41,336 bases of DNA, taken from positions 1 through 41,336 of the forward strand of contig CAYUQU010000025.1 of the NCBI GenBank assembly GCA_964447015.1. Reading direction: 5' to 3'. Under the pieces are notes generated by a model. The model was not told where the DNA came from. It saw only the letters and a program-made list of their open reading frames with translations, and ran no database searches. The position numbers and the translations under genes are program-made. This stretch comes from Wandonia sp964447015 (GTDB taxonomy: Bacteria > Bacteroidota > Bacteroidia > Flavobacteriales_D > Crocinitomicaceae). Below, piece by piece: positions 24,093 through 33,303 of this stretch (within the stretch, counting starts at the first letter, position 1; each line of letters opens with the position of its first letter).

Positions 24093-26285
24093 TTACTTCG
24101 TAACAATAATTTGTTTTTGAGAGATGTTCTCAGGTGTTTCAATTCGAACAAAGTATACACCTGAATCTAATCCTTGAATATGAATATTCATTGAATCACT
24201 TGATTGATTTGGAGATTGTTTGTAAACAACTTTACCTTGTAAATCAATGATATCAATTTTTTGAATATTTGAGCTATTCAACAGTTGAATTGTAAAATCC
24301 CCATTTGAAGGGTTAGGGAAAATTTGGAAGTTTTCAGCCTCCAACTCATCTATGCCTAAACAAGCTTCTATAGTAACCGTTATTTCATCTGTTATTATGC
24401 AATTAGCATTGTCAGTCGCTTCAACAGTGTATGTTCCAGAAGCCATTACTGGGAAAATATTCCAATTGTTTGCATCTCCATTCCAAGTGTATGAGTTATA
24501 TTCATTACCTGCTTCAAGAATCAGTGGAGTTGAGTTTTGACAAATCGTTGTATCTGCTCCTAAGTTGATTGAGTTAAACGTAAATTCCAATACAGAAGGA
24601 CATCCAATTTCGCCATCAGGATTTTCTACAATTGTGAAATCAGCGTCTACATATCCCAACGTCTCTGAACTTCCGCCAAATTGAGCACCACCTTCATAGT
24701 GAAAATAGAGTCTATTGTTGTCTGGGTGAATAATGAACGATGAAAGGTCGCTTACATCAGAAAAGTTAGAAACAGCAACTTTTGTATCATCAGTTAAATT
24801 GTATGAAACAATTTGATATATATCATTGTCACGATAATACGCGAAATAATCTGTCCCGTCAAAACCAAGTACTCCCCAATCAGCCCAGTTTTCTGACCAA
24901 TAAAGATCTAAGTAGACTTGATTAATTAATTCAACATTACCCGAGGCTATGTCAATGACCCAAAACTCACCTGAGTCACCTGAATATAAACCTAATTTAC
25001 CATGTCCTGCAAAGATTCCGTTATTATCCATGTTATAGTTACCCATTGTTATAGGTTCACTAAAAGTGACTATTTCTGCCGTTGGCATTAAATCAGCATC
25101 TAAAGCTATAATTGCGTTTACTACATAGTTATTTGGCCAATCGAAAGGCATTTCATCTGAATCAGTGTTGTATAATGACCATATTTTTCGTTCTTTCAAA
25201 TCACTAAATAGACCATCGCGAACAGGCAAAGAAACGCCAGGTTCAAGTAATTCTAAATCATATCGACCTATATTATTATCTCCAACCACATATACAGTTG
25301 AGTCTGTTATAGCAATACCGCCACGGTCATCTCCTGTTAGGAAATCATGATCAATAGTATTTGAATTATCGTTTGTGATTTCATTAATGATAAGCGCATC
25401 ATTTATGATGAAATTTGCATAGTAAATAATTTCAGGAGAATTAATAATTGGTCCATGCGAATAACCTGAGGTGATATCAATTTGATTCATAAAGTCAATA
25501 TCATAACCATAGGCAAATGTTTTATTAGCAGGCTCAATTACTGGAGAATTTCCTCCTTCGCAAACCAAGAATGATTGATCACCTGGAGTTTTAAGAACTC
25601 GAACTGTTTCTGATGTACTAGTTTCACAGCCGATAGCATCTGTTGCAGTATATGTAATTGTATAATTACCTGCATTTAATCCATTTGGATTAAATACTGT
25701 TCCATTAATACCTGTGCCAGAAAAAGTTCCATTAGCTGGTGAACCAATCAAAGTCACCGTGCTATGCGGACATACTGATTCTTCTGAAAGAGTCATAGAT
25801 GCATATTCCACAGGAGTACCAAATTCACAATAATCGAAAACTAGTCGAGCCTTTGCACGATTAATCAATCCTGAGCAAAAAAAGTCCACTTGATCTGTCG
25901 GTGTTACTCGAAGAATCCATTCTCCTGCATTTTGCCAAATGTCTAATTGAGAAGCATCAAAGACTATTTGTGATGAATCTAATGTACAATCACCATTATA
26001 ATTTGGAGCTGTGTTTCCCAAACTTGTCAATGTTCCTGAGTCAAAAACTTCACATGTTTCACTGCCATCGCCAAAATCACCATCTTGATACACAATAAGA
26101 CGTGCGTTCCCATGTGCGCCAAGAGGTAAAGATGTGAAAGTAAATTCAAAAAATTCTCCATAGTTAGCGGTAGTGTCCCAATCGTAACCAATAGAGGTCA
26201 TTCCCCATTGTTCGTAGGTTTGTGCTTTAGAACTGAATCCTAAAGAAACGGCTAGAAATGTAGCCAAAAAGTAGCGTAGCTTCAT
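24093..26285 (-). CDS. T9SS surface protein with Ig-like domains
   Basis: A 730-residue secreted protein. It has a signal peptide (1-22, ending SSKAQ), an N-terminal beta domain of about 130 residues with four Cys, an Ig/PKD-like domain (about 170-235, VCPHSTVTLIGSPANGTFSGTGINGTVFNPNGLNAGNYTITYTATDAIGCETS), a long middle resembling a propeller, then an Ig-like LGADTTICQNSTPLILEAGN ... SGTYTVEATDNANC and the T9SS type A tail (FQIFPNPSNGDFTIQL ... GVYFVRIE). It is probably surface-bound and used in adhesion; no catalytic motif is seen. Confidence 0.85.
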   Translation of the reverse strand: MKLRYFLATFLAVSLGFSSKAQTYEQWGMTSIGYDWDTTANYGEFFEFTFTSLPLGAHGNARLIVYQDGDFGDGSETCEVFDSGTLTSLGNTAPNYNGDCTLDSSQIVFDASQLDIWQNAGEWILRVTPTDQVDFFCSGLINRAKARLVFDYCEFGTPVEYASMTLSEESVCPHSTVTLIGSPANGTFSGTGINGTVFNPNGLNAGNYTITYTATDAIGCETSTSETVRVLKTPGDQSFLVCEGGNSPVIEPANKTFAYGYDIDFMNQIDITSGYSHGPIINSPEIIYYANFIINDALIINEITNDNSNTIDHDFLTGDDRGGIAITDSTVYVVGDNNIGRYDLELLEPGVSLPVRDGLFSDLKERKIWSLYNTDSDEMPFDWPNNYVVNAIIALDADLMPTAEIVTFSEPITMGNYNMDNNGIFAGHGKLGLYSGDSGEFWVIDIASGNVELINQVYLDLYWSENWADWGVLGFDGTDYFAYYRDNDIYQIVSYNLTDDTKVAVSNFSDVSDLSSFIIHPDNNRLYFHYEGGAQFGGSSETLGYVDADFTIVENPDGEIGCPSVLEFTFNSINLGADTTICQNSTPLILEAGNEYNSYTWNGDANNWNIFPVMASGTYTVEATDNANCIITDEITVTIEACLGIDELEAENFQIFPNPSNGDFTIQLLNSSNIQKIDIIDLQGKVVYKQSPNQSSDSMNIHIQGLDSGVYFVRIETPENISQKQIIVTK

Positions 26286-26415
26286 AAAATTAATTTAATT
26301 GATTATTATGAAGTGAAAGTAAATAAATAACTTATTTGGTAATACTGTTGGTAGATGATTTTTGTCAGTTTATAGAAAATATAGGTATTTATACTTAAAG
26401 GAGTATATTAGTTGT

Positions 26416-28329
26416 TTAATTGGGTTCTTGAAACGGTCTTTCACCCAACAGTCTAACAAAATCATCCTTATACAACACTTCTTTTTTCATCAATTCTTCG
26501 GCTATGATATCCATTTTGTCTCGATGAGTTTGCAATAAATTGAGTGTACGTTGATAGCAATCAGCGATAAATTTTCGAGCTTCTTCGTCAACGATTTTTG
26601 CCGTATCTTCTGAGTATGCCTGTCTGAGACTATATTCGTTTTGTAATTCTTTAAATGAGAAATGTCCAATTTTTTTGTTCATCCCGTAGAGCGCTATCAT
26701 AGAGTAAGCAATTTGTGTAGTTCGTTCCAAGTCGTTTTGCGCGCCTGTAGAAATATCTCCAAAAATAACTTCCTCTGCAGCTCTACCTCCAAGTGTCATG
26801 CAGACTGCATCTGAAAGTTCGTCATATGTATACAGGTTTTGTTCTTTCGGGAGGTATTGAGCAAATCCCAATGCTGCCATTCCACGAGGAATAATAGAAA
26901 CCTTCACTAAAGGGTGAGCGTGCTCTAGAAACCACCCACAAAGCGCATGTCCAGTTTCATGGTAAGCTATAATTTTCTTTTCTTTCGGTGAAATTAATTT
27001 GTTCTTTTTCTCCAACCCACCCACAACACGGTCAATTGCAGAGGCAAAATCATCCATGTCAATTTTAGTTTTCTTTTTTCGAGCTGCATGAAGAGCTGCT
27101 TCATTACAGACATTTGCTATTTCAGCACCTGCAAATCCAGGCGTTTGGTGAGCGAGTTTAGCTGGGTCTATTCCCTTTCCAAGGGTAAGTTTTTTCAAGT
27201 GTACTTTGAAAATTTGCTCACGGCCATTTAAATCAGGTTTGTCTATTAAGATTTGACGATCAAAACGACCTGGGCGCAATAAAGCACTATCTAATAAATC
27301 TGGGCGATTGGTAGCAGCTAGAATAATGACAGTTTTCTCACTGCTAAATCCATCCATTTCAACTAACAATTGATTCAACGTGTTCTCGCGTTCATCATTG
27401 GTTTGTGTTTTAGAACTTCCCCTTGAGCGGCCAATGGCTTCTATTTCATCAATAAAAATGATACAAGGTGCTTTTTCACGTCCGTTCTTAAATAAATCTC
27501 GAACTCGCGCAGCTCCAACACCCACAAACATTTCGACAAAATCTGAACCGGAGATGGAGAAGAAAGGAACCTCAGCCTCACCCGCCATTGCTTTAGCCAT
27601 AAGTGTTTTTCCTGTTCCTGGAGGTCCTGTGAGAAGTACTCCTTTAGGAATTTTAGCTCCAAGCTTCGTATACTTTTCAGGATTTTTCAGAAAGTCTACA
27701 ACTTCCATCACTTCTTCTTTGGCTTCATCTAAGCCAGCAACATCATCAAAAGTTACGTTGATTCGATCTTTTCCTTCAATTAATTGTGCTTTAGACTTAC
27801 CTGTGTTGGCAAATGGATTACCGCCACCGACTCCCGATCCTCCAGACATCCTACGGAAAATAAACAACCATATGGCGACAATAATAATGATAGGTAAAAA
27901 CCATCCGAACACATTTGAAAACCAATTTTCCCGCTTTTCAAAACTTGGACTTATTCGATCTTTTTCATCGATATTTACTTGCGCATCGCTCAATTGCTGC
28001 TGAAAATAGTCAACAGAGCCAATCGAGAAAACATAATGTGGACCAGTTTTATTTTCCTTTACACCTTTGTGAATTTCTTCATCTAAACTGCCTTTTTTGA
28101 TATAAACTTCTACAGATTCACTATTTACCACAATCAATTTTTCAACTTGCTCATTTTCCAGCATTTTGTGCCTGAATGTATTCCAATCAGTCTCTTTGGG
28201 GCTGTCACTAGTGCTGAAATAACTATATGCTAAGAAAAGTGCAAGAATTATGGCGTAAACCCAAATGAAGTTGAATCGCGGATTTTGATTGAGTAATTTT
28301 TTTTTGTTGGGGTCTTTAGTCTGAGCCAT
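26416..28329 (-). CDS. ftsH: ATP-dependent zinc metalloprotease FtsH
   Basis: FtsH is the membrane AAA+ protease that degrades misfolded membrane proteins and short-lived regulators. This 637-residue protein has two membrane segments (about 21-38 and 143-159), the AAA domain with Walker A GPPGTGKT (235-242), Walker B IIFIDEIEAIG, the SRH LLDSALLRPGRFDRQ, and the zinc motif HETGH (457-461). It is followed by the family's C-terminal helical region. The size fits the family. The gene is alone, between T9SS and small exported protein genes. Confidence 0.97.
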   Translation of the reverse strand: MAQTKDPNKKKLLNQNPRFNFIWVYAIILALFLAYSYFSTSDSPKETDWNTFRHKMLENEQVEKLIVVNSESVEVYIKKGSLDEEIHKGVKENKTGPHYVFSIGSVDYFQQQLSDAQVNIDEKDRISPSFEKRENWFSNVFGWFLPIIIIVAIWLFIFRRMSGGSGVGGGNPFANTGKSKAQLIEGKDRINVTFDDVAGLDEAKEEVMEVVDFLKNPEKYTKLGAKIPKGVLLTGPPGTGKTLMAKAMAGEAEVPFFSISGSDFVEMFVGVGAARVRDLFKNGREKAPCIIFIDEIEAIGRSRGSSKTQTNDERENTLNQLLVEMDGFSSEKTVIILAATNRPDLLDSALLRPGRFDRQILIDKPDLNGREQIFKVHLKKLTLGKGIDPAKLAHQTPGFAGAEIANVCNEAALHAARKKKTKIDMDDFASAIDRVVGGLEKKNKLISPKEKKIIAYHETGHALCGWFLEHAHPLVKVSIIPRGMAALGFAQYLPKEQNLYTYDELSDAVCMTLGGRAAEEVIFGDISTGAQNDLERTTQIAYSMIALYGMNKKIGHFSFKELQNEYSLRQAYSEDTAKIVDEEARKFIADCYQRTLNLLQTHRDKMDIIAEELMKKEVLYKDDFVRLLGERPFQEPN

Positions 28330-28400
28330 AGTTGAATTTTGATGTATTTAGTGCTAATATAACTAATATTAACGCTATCAAACTGATGAAAATCATTAAA

Positions 28401-28439
28401 ACAAAAAAGGCTACTTCATTTTGAAATAGCCCTTTTTGT
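28401..28439 (-). terminator. Terminator after the 109-residue protein gene
   Basis: ACAAAAAAGGCTACTTCA (28401-28418) pairs with TGAAATAGCCCTTTTTGT (28422-28439) apart from a mismatch and one bulge, giving a stem with T-rich tail on the minus strand. Confidence 0.75.
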
Positions 28440-28450
28440 GATATTTGAAA

Positions 28451-28780
28451 TTATTTTTTTGGTGCTTCAACCTTTTCACGAGGTTCTACCGCTTTCTCTT
28501 CAGCTCTTTTAACGGGAGCAGATTGAGTTTTTTCAGTTCTTTTAACGTTCGGTGCTGTTTCGGTTTTTGTCGGTTGAACAGTTTCGTTTTTTACTGGTTC
28601 AACTGTCTTAGCTTTCGTAGGTTGAACTGTTTCGATTTTAACTCTTTCTTTTTCAACCACTTTAACTTCTTTTTTCACAGGTTGAACTTCACCTTTTGCT
28701 TTTTCTTGTGCACTTACACTTGTAACTCCTAAAGTCAATACTAGTGCTGCTATTATTTTTACTGTTTTCATGATTTTCAC
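28451..28780 (-). CDS. Small exported Lys/Glu/Val-rich protein
   Basis: A 109-residue protein with a clear signal peptide (1-25, ending SVSAQ). The mature part is low-complexity, with repeats of the type ETVQPTKTKTVEPVKNE, and basic/acidic. It contains no Cys and no known domain. Proteins of this kind are often periplasmic or outer-membrane spacers, but no function can be assigned. The signal end SVSAQEKAK is like that of the next gene (LFAQEKKE). An in-frame ATG three codons downstream is an alternative start. Confidence 0.6.
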   Translation of the reverse strand: MKIMKTVKIIAALVLTLGVTSVSAQEKAKGEVQPVKKEVKVVEKERVKIETVQPTKAKTVEPVKNETVQPTKTETAPNVKRTEKTQSAPVKRAEEKAVEPREKVEAPKK

Positions 28781-28844
28781 TTTTTTGATTATATAGATTT
28801 TTCGAATACCAATTTACGAATATTTATCTAAAAATTCACTTTGT

Positions 28845-29228
28845 TTACTTTCTAGGATGTGCTCCATCTTTTTTATGTTCGTGATTTTTTTCACAACATG
28901 TTTTTGATTTTTCTGCCTTTTTATTTTGATGAATTTCCTTCATCCTCGCTTGCTGTTCGGGAGTTAGAACTTGTTTGTAAGCTTCTTTTTTTGCCGCTCG
29001 AACTTCGTGCATTTCCTTTTTTAGTGCTTTATGTTTCGAGTAATACTCGGCATTAATTTCACGTATTTTAACACTTTGCTCAGGTGTCAACTCCAATTCT
29101 TTCTCGAGTTTAACCATACGTTCTTCCATTTTTTGCTCGCCATCATGACGCTCTTTCTTTTCTTGTGCAAATAATCCGGTCGTTAGAAGACCGAATGTAG
29201 CTGCGAATATCAAAATGAACTTTTTCAT
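28845..29228 (-). CDS. Spy/CpxP-like periplasmic LTxxQ protein
   Basis: A 127-residue exported protein with signal peptide (1-22, ending LFAQ). Two copies of LTPEQ (ELELTPEQSVKIREI and VLTPEQQARMKEI) mark the Spy/CpxP LTxxQ fold, which acts as periplasmic chaperone or metal-linked stress protein. Two Cys and a His-rich end (KTCCEKNHEHKKDGAHPRK) may bind metal. I chose the ATG at 29228; an upstream in-frame ATG at 29249 gives seven extra residues. It is likely on the same transcript as the 109-residue protein. Confidence 0.75.
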   Translation of the reverse strand: MKKFILIFAATFGLLTTGLFAQEKKERHDGEQKMEERMVKLEKELELTPEQSVKIREINAEYYSKHKALKKEMHEVRAAKKEAYKQVLTPEQQARMKEIHQNKKAEKSKTCCEKNHEHKKDGAHPRK

Positions 29229-29312
29229 AATTTTTATTTTTAAATTCATGTTGAATTAAGAAAATACCATGCCAAGAATATAATTCCTCCCAAAGATTTC
29301 GTACATTTCGAT

Positions 29313-30053
29313 ATGCAATTTAGGTTAATTTTATTTTCATTATTGGTGCTGTTGATTTCATGTCAACCAAAGTCGCCAATTGATAAGTTGTTGAATTATC
29401 CCGAAGACGCTACGAAAATCAATCTTAGTTATTCACTAATGGATAGTTTGTCTTCAGAAATTGGGAACTATAAGGAGTTGAAAATTCTAAAATTATTTCG
29501 AAATAAATTTGTTACTATTCCACCTTCAATAGGTAATTTAACGAAATTAGAAAAGCTTATTCTCAGTTCTAATAATTTGGAGTATTTACCTGAAGAGATA
29601 GGTAAATTGACTCAAGTTACAGAACTGTCGCTCCAGTATAATAATTTAAGAAAGCTCCCAAAGAGCATTGGGAATATGAAGAGCATTGTACTGCTTCGTC
29701 TGAATAATAACGAACTCGAATATCTCCCTGATGAAATTTGTGAGCTGGAGAACTTACAATATTTGTATTTGGGAAGAAACAATTTACGCGCACTTCCTGA
29801 TAGTATTGGAAAGTTAAAAAACTTAAGAATTCTGGACATAGGTTTGAATCATCTGACTGAACTTCCAGAGAGTATTTCACAACTAGAGAGCTTGGTTGAA
29901 TTGCACTTGAATAACAGCGGTCCGTTAATGGATATCCCTGAATCACTTTGTAAATTGCGGTCTCTCGAGTTGGTTTATGTTGATCCAGTTATTCGCGTTC
30001 CATATTGTATGTTGACAAGAAGAACTGGGCGATTCTCCGTTATTGTAAAATAA
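29313..30053 (+). CDS. Leucine-rich-repeat lipoprotein
   Basis: A 246-residue protein with a lipobox signal (LLVLLISC, C17). After it come about seven leucine-rich repeats of 23 residues (LPxSIGNLTKLEKLILSSNNLEY), of the typical bacterial type. The C-terminal part (about 205-246) is not repeat. It is probably a surface or periplasmic lipoprotein used for binding. It is 38 bp from fabF, with which it may share a transcript. Confidence 0.8.
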   Translation: MQFRLILFSLLVLLISCQPKSPIDKLLNYPEDATKINLSYSLMDSLSSEIGNYKELKILKLFRNKFVTIPPSIGNLTKLEKLILSSNNLEYLPEEIGKLTQVTELSLQYNNLRKLPKSIGNMKSIVLLRLNNNELEYLPDEICELENLQYLYLGRNNLRALPDSIGKLKNLRILDIGLNHLTELPESISQLESLVELHLNNSGPLMDIPESLCKLRSLELVYVDPVIRVPYCMLTRRTGRFSVIVK

Positions 30054-30091
30054 AATATGCTTAATTTCGTCATCAAAATATTCAGATTATT

Positions 30092-31336
30092 ATGAGGAGA
30101 GTGGTAATTACAGGCGCAGGAGTTTTGTCACCAATAGGAAATGATGTTGTTTCATTTTGGAACAATTGTTTGAATGGCGTTAATGGAGTTGGTCCTATCA
30201 CAAAGTTTGACTGTTCGAAATTTAAGACACAGTTCGCTTGCGAGGTAAAAGGTTTTGACCCCACAACTGTAATGTTACCTAAAGATGTAAGAAAGTATGA
30301 CAACTTTACGTTGTATGCGCTTCATTCTGTGGAACAGGCTCTTCAAAGTTCAGGATTAGATTTAGATACTATCGATAAACGTCGAGTTGGAGTGGTGTGG
30401 GGATCTGGAAATGGTGGTTTTGAGACCTTTCAACATCAAACTATAGAATATGCATTAGGCGATGGAACGCCGCGTTTTAATCCATTTTTTATTCCTAAAG
30501 TTCTTGTGGATATTGCATCTGGTGTGATCTCAATCAAATACGGCTTTCAAGGACCAAATTACACAACAGTTTCAGCTTGCGCTTCGGCTACAACAGCTAT
30601 AATAGACGCGTTTAACCAAATTAAATGGGGCAAATGTGAAGTGATGATTACTGGTGGATCTGAATCTGCTATTTGCGAAGTTGGAATTGGAGGTTTTAAT
30701 GCACTAAAAGCGCTTTCGACTAGAAATGATGATTACTTAACCGCAAGCCGTCCTTTTGATAAAGACAGAGATGGTTTTGTCATGGGAGAAGGTGCTGCTG
30801 GATTTGTGCTAGAAGAATACGAACATGCTAAAAAACGTGGTGCAAATATTATTGCTGAAGTTGTTGGTGGTGGAATGGCAGGTGATGCCTATCATTTGAC
30901 AGGAACTCACCCCGAAGGTGAAGGAGCGCTTATCGGAATGTCTGAGGCAATTAAAGAAGCAGGAATCAATCCATCGGATATTGACCATATCAATGCACAC
31001 GCGACTTCAACTTCACTTGGAGATCAAAGTGAATTGATTGCGATTGAACGACTTTTTGGAAAGAACCCTGACGTAGTGATTTCAGCTACAAAATCAATGA
31101 CTGGTCACTTGTTGGGAGCAGCAGGAGCCGTAGAGGGATTAATTGCAGCACTTTCTTGTCAATACGATGTAATTCCACCTACAATAAACACCGAGAATAT
31201 TGAACCCGAATACGAAGGGAAATTCAATATATCTATTGGCGGTAAAGTGGAACGAAAAGTCAATTATGCGTTATCAAACACCTTTGGTTTTGGTGGACAT
31301 ATTGCCGCTGTATTGTTTAAGAAATTCGAGGACTAG
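30092..31336 (+). CDS. fabF: Beta-ketoacyl-ACP synthase II
   Basis: FabF extends acyl-ACP by condensing it with malonyl-ACP in fatty acid synthesis. This 414-residue protein has the catalytic triad: C163 in TVSACASATTAI, H303 in NAHATSTSLGD and H339 in KSMTGHLLGAAGAVE, plus the GGSES and SRPFDKDRDGFVMGEGA motifs. The length is normal. No acpP or other fab gene is adjacent, which is odd; it may be a second copy. It ends with a 20-bp overlap with the convergent protease gene. Confidence 0.94.
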   Translation: MRRVVITGAGVLSPIGNDVVSFWNNCLNGVNGVGPITKFDCSKFKTQFACEVKGFDPTTVMLPKDVRKYDNFTLYALHSVEQALQSSGLDLDTIDKRRVGVVWGSGNGGFETFQHQTIEYALGDGTPRFNPFFIPKVLVDIASGVISIKYGFQGPNYTTVSACASATTAIIDAFNQIKWGKCEVMITGGSESAICEVGIGGFNALKALSTRNDDYLTASRPFDKDRDGFVMGEGAAGFVLEEYEHAKKRGANIIAEVVGGGMAGDAYHLTGTHPEGEGALIGMSEAIKEAGINPSDIDHINAHATSTSLGDQSELIAIERLFGKNPDVVISATKSMTGHLLGAAGAVEGLIAALSCQYDVIPPTINTENIEPEYEGKFNISIGGKVERKVNYALSNTFGFGGHIAAVLFKKFED

Positions 31337-31883
31337 TTTTTTTCTTAGCAAAGACAGAAAATAGCACAAAATCGTAAGAGAAATGTGCTGCAATGCAGAA
31401 CCAAATCCCGAAGAAATCTACAGCGTAAGCGAGAAGTAAAATAAATGGGGTGATTAATATTCCGTAGAGGCTTATTCGCCAGTTTTTATAGCTGTAGTAT
31501 CCGTGTAAGCCCACAAATATAATGGTTGTTATAATAGGCCCGAGATAAAATTGAACACCAATTCTAAACAAAAGTTCTTCGCCCACTCCTGCACATATAG
31601 AAAGCACAATCATATCAAAGTAGTTGAGATTGAGTTGTTGCAATAATTTGCTTTGCTTCATCTTTTCTTCCTTGAGAATACCCGAAGCTAATATAACAAT
31701 AGCCAGTGCAGCATAAATAACCCCAAATTCAAGACCTAAGAGAATAGGTTCGAGTTGCAATTCATTTAATCCTAGAAACATGTTCAAATCCCAACCTTCA
31801 AAATGTTTTAATACAAAATAGGCGGGAAGTGGAAATAAAATCAAGGTGATTAAACCAAATAGATATATGCGGAGTTTGTTCAA
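31317..31883 (-). CDS. CPBP family intramembrane protease
   Basis: A 188-residue membrane protein of the CPBP (Abi/CAAX) family. The motifs are EELLFR (motif 1), FVGLH (motif 2) and HFSYD (motif 3), in a protein with about five hydrophobic segments. It could cleave or bind peptides in the membrane; bacteriocin immunity is a common guess, but here there is no evidence. The open frame reaches a TTG at 31970, but the extra 29 residues come from intergenic repeat DNA, so I chose TTG 31883. It is convergent with fabF and overlaps its last 20 bp. Confidence 0.78.
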   Translation of the reverse strand: MNKLRIYLFGLITLILFPLPAYFVLKHFEGWDLNMFLGLNELQLEPILLGLEFGVIYAALAIVILASGILKEEKMKQSKLLQQLNLNYFDMIVLSICAGVGEELLFRIGVQFYLGPIITTIIFVGLHGYYSYKNWRISLYGILITPFILLLAYAVDFFGIWFCIAAHFSYDFVLFSVFAKKKTSPRIS

Positions 31884-31950
31884 ATTCTTTTTACTTTTGC
31901 GTAAAAATAGGATTTTAAAGCCTTTAACGACCCGAAATATAAAGACTTTA

Positions 31951-31968
31951 AGACAATAGAAATTAGAC
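31951..31968. repeat. Dispersed 18-bp repeat AGACAATAGAAATTAGAC, copy 1
   Basis: Near-identical copies occur at 33830-33847 and 41240-41257 (17 of 18 each). All lie in intergenic DNA. Confidence 0.6.
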
Positions 31969-31976
31969 AAAAGACA

Positions 31977-31984
31977 TAAATTTG
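31977..31984 (+). promoter_or_regulatory. Possible mscS-type gene -7 element TAAATTTG
   Basis: TAAATTTG is a perfect TAnnTTTG match. No TTG is visible at the usual upstream distance. If used, it would place the 22-bp palindrome in the leader. Confidence 0.3.
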
Positions 31985-31996
31985 AAATTTCCAGTA

Positions 31997-32018
31997 GGGA
32001 CGGGTCGCGACCCGTCCC
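31997..32018. repeat. 22-bp perfect GC-rich palindrome, REP-like
   Basis: GGGACGGGTCG (31997-32007) followed at once by its reverse complement CGACCCGTCCC (32008-32018). It is GC-rich in AT-rich DNA, like REP-type palindromes with a GTAGGGAC edge. It ends 25 bp before the channel gene's ATG. Confidence 0.8.
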
Positions 32019-32043
32019 ATATTGGATTTTAAAGAACTAGAAC

Positions 32044-33303
32044 ATGAAAGAACTGATATTAGACTGGTTAGCCACATTTTTTGACAGTGGTTTACCGTAC
32101 AAAGGATCACAAATGCTGCTGATTACATTAATTATGTTTATTGTAACAGTTGGACTAAGCATTTTCATGTGGTGGTTGACACGTACAATTTTATTGGCGA
32201 TTATTCATTCGTTTGCGCATAAAACAAAGACTCACTGGGATGATTTACTGATAAAGAATCGTTTTTTTGCAGCCTTAGCGAACATTGTTCCACTTTCATT
32301 TATGCACGTTTTTCTCAACATCACTTTTTACGCGCTTCCAGGGTTTGAAACATTCTTTTTGAAGGTTGTTGATGTGTTGATATTGTTAGTTGCATTAGTG
32401 TCTATCTCCAGACTGTTCAACACGATGCGTGATTTAGTTTTGGAAATAGAACGAATGAGGGATAAACCGATTCATTCGTATTTCCAAGTAATGAAAATTG
32501 TTGTTTCAGCTATTTTCATTTTCCTCATGCTATCAGTGTTGACAGATAAATCACCGATATTCTTCCTTACTTCTTTAGGGGCTGTTTCGGCTGTACTTTT
32601 ACTCGTTTTCAAAGATACAATTCTCGGATTTGTGGGAAGTATTCAACTTTCAGCAAATGACATGATTCGCATTGGGGATTGGGTGACGATGGAGAAATAC
32701 GGTGCCGATGGTGATGTAACCGAAATAAGTCTTGCGACAGTTAAAGTGCAAAATTTTGATAAAACTATTACGACAATTCCAACTTATTCGTTTATCTCCG
32801 ACTCGTTCAAAAACTGGCGTGGAATGCAGGAATCGGATGGGCGACGTATCAAGCGCGCGATTAATTTGAAGATGGACAGAATTAAGTTTGCATCACCTGA
32901 AATGATCGATGGACTTAAGGAAATTAAAATTTTGAAGCCTTTTATTGAAGAACGTCAAGCGCAGATTGAAGCTTATAATGCAGAACATGGTTATGAAACG
33001 CAAGGTTCGCCACTAAATGGACGCAGACAAACCAATGTGGGATTGTTTAGACGATATATTGAATATTATTTGAGAAATAACCCACATATCAATCAAGAAA
33101 TGACCTTGATGGTTCGTCAAATGTCCCCAGCTCCAGAGGGATTGCCATTAGAAATCTATTGTTTCACGAAAACAAAAGAATGGGTTGAATACGAGCTTAT
33201 TATGGGGGATATTTTTGATCACCTGTTGAGTGCAGTAAGACATTTCGACCTAGAAGTGTTCGAGAACCCAACCGGAAGTGATTTTAGGTCAATCGCGAAA
33301 TAA
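32044..33303 (+). CDS. Mechanosensitive ion channel, MscS family (YbdG-like)
   Basis: A 419-residue channel that would release solutes on osmotic downshock. The N-terminal half has about four membrane segments (for example 22-42, 70-90, 98-120, 150-185). The conserved MscS part is the pore helix and beta domain AVLLLVFKDTILGFVGSIQLSANDMIRIGDWV, followed by EKYGADGDVTEISLATVKVQNFDKTITTIPTYSF. The C-terminal part (about 260-419) is the cytoplasmic vestibule. The size is that of the YbdG subgroup. It is tail-to-tail with the cupin gene, overlapping 20 bp. Confidence 0.88.
   Translation: MKELILDWLATFFDSGLPYKGSQMLLITLIMFIVTVGLSIFMWWLTRTILLAIIHSFAHKTKTHWDDLLIKNRFFAALANIVPLSFMHVFLNITFYALPGFETFFLKVVDVLILLVALVSISRLFNTMRDLVLEIERMRDKPIHSYFQVMKIVVSAIFIFLMLSVLTDKSPIFFLTSLGAVSAVLLLVFKDTILGFVGSIQLSANDMIRIGDWVTMEKYGADGDVTEISLATVKVQNFDKTITTIPTYSFISDSFKNWRGMQESDGRRIKRAINLKMDRIKFASPEMIDGLKEIKILKPFIEERQAQIEAYNAEHGYETQGSPLNGRRQTNVGLFRRYIEYYLRNNPHINQEMTLMVRQMSPAPEGLPLEIYCFTKTKEWVEYELIMGDIFDHLLSAVRHFDLEVFENPTGSDFRSIAK

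Noticed and set aside
31884..31970. The longer reading frame of the CPBP protease starting at TTG 31970
   Set aside because: The extra residues come from the dispersed 18-bp repeat region and are not conserved-looking; TTG 31883 is followed by the first hydrophobic segment.
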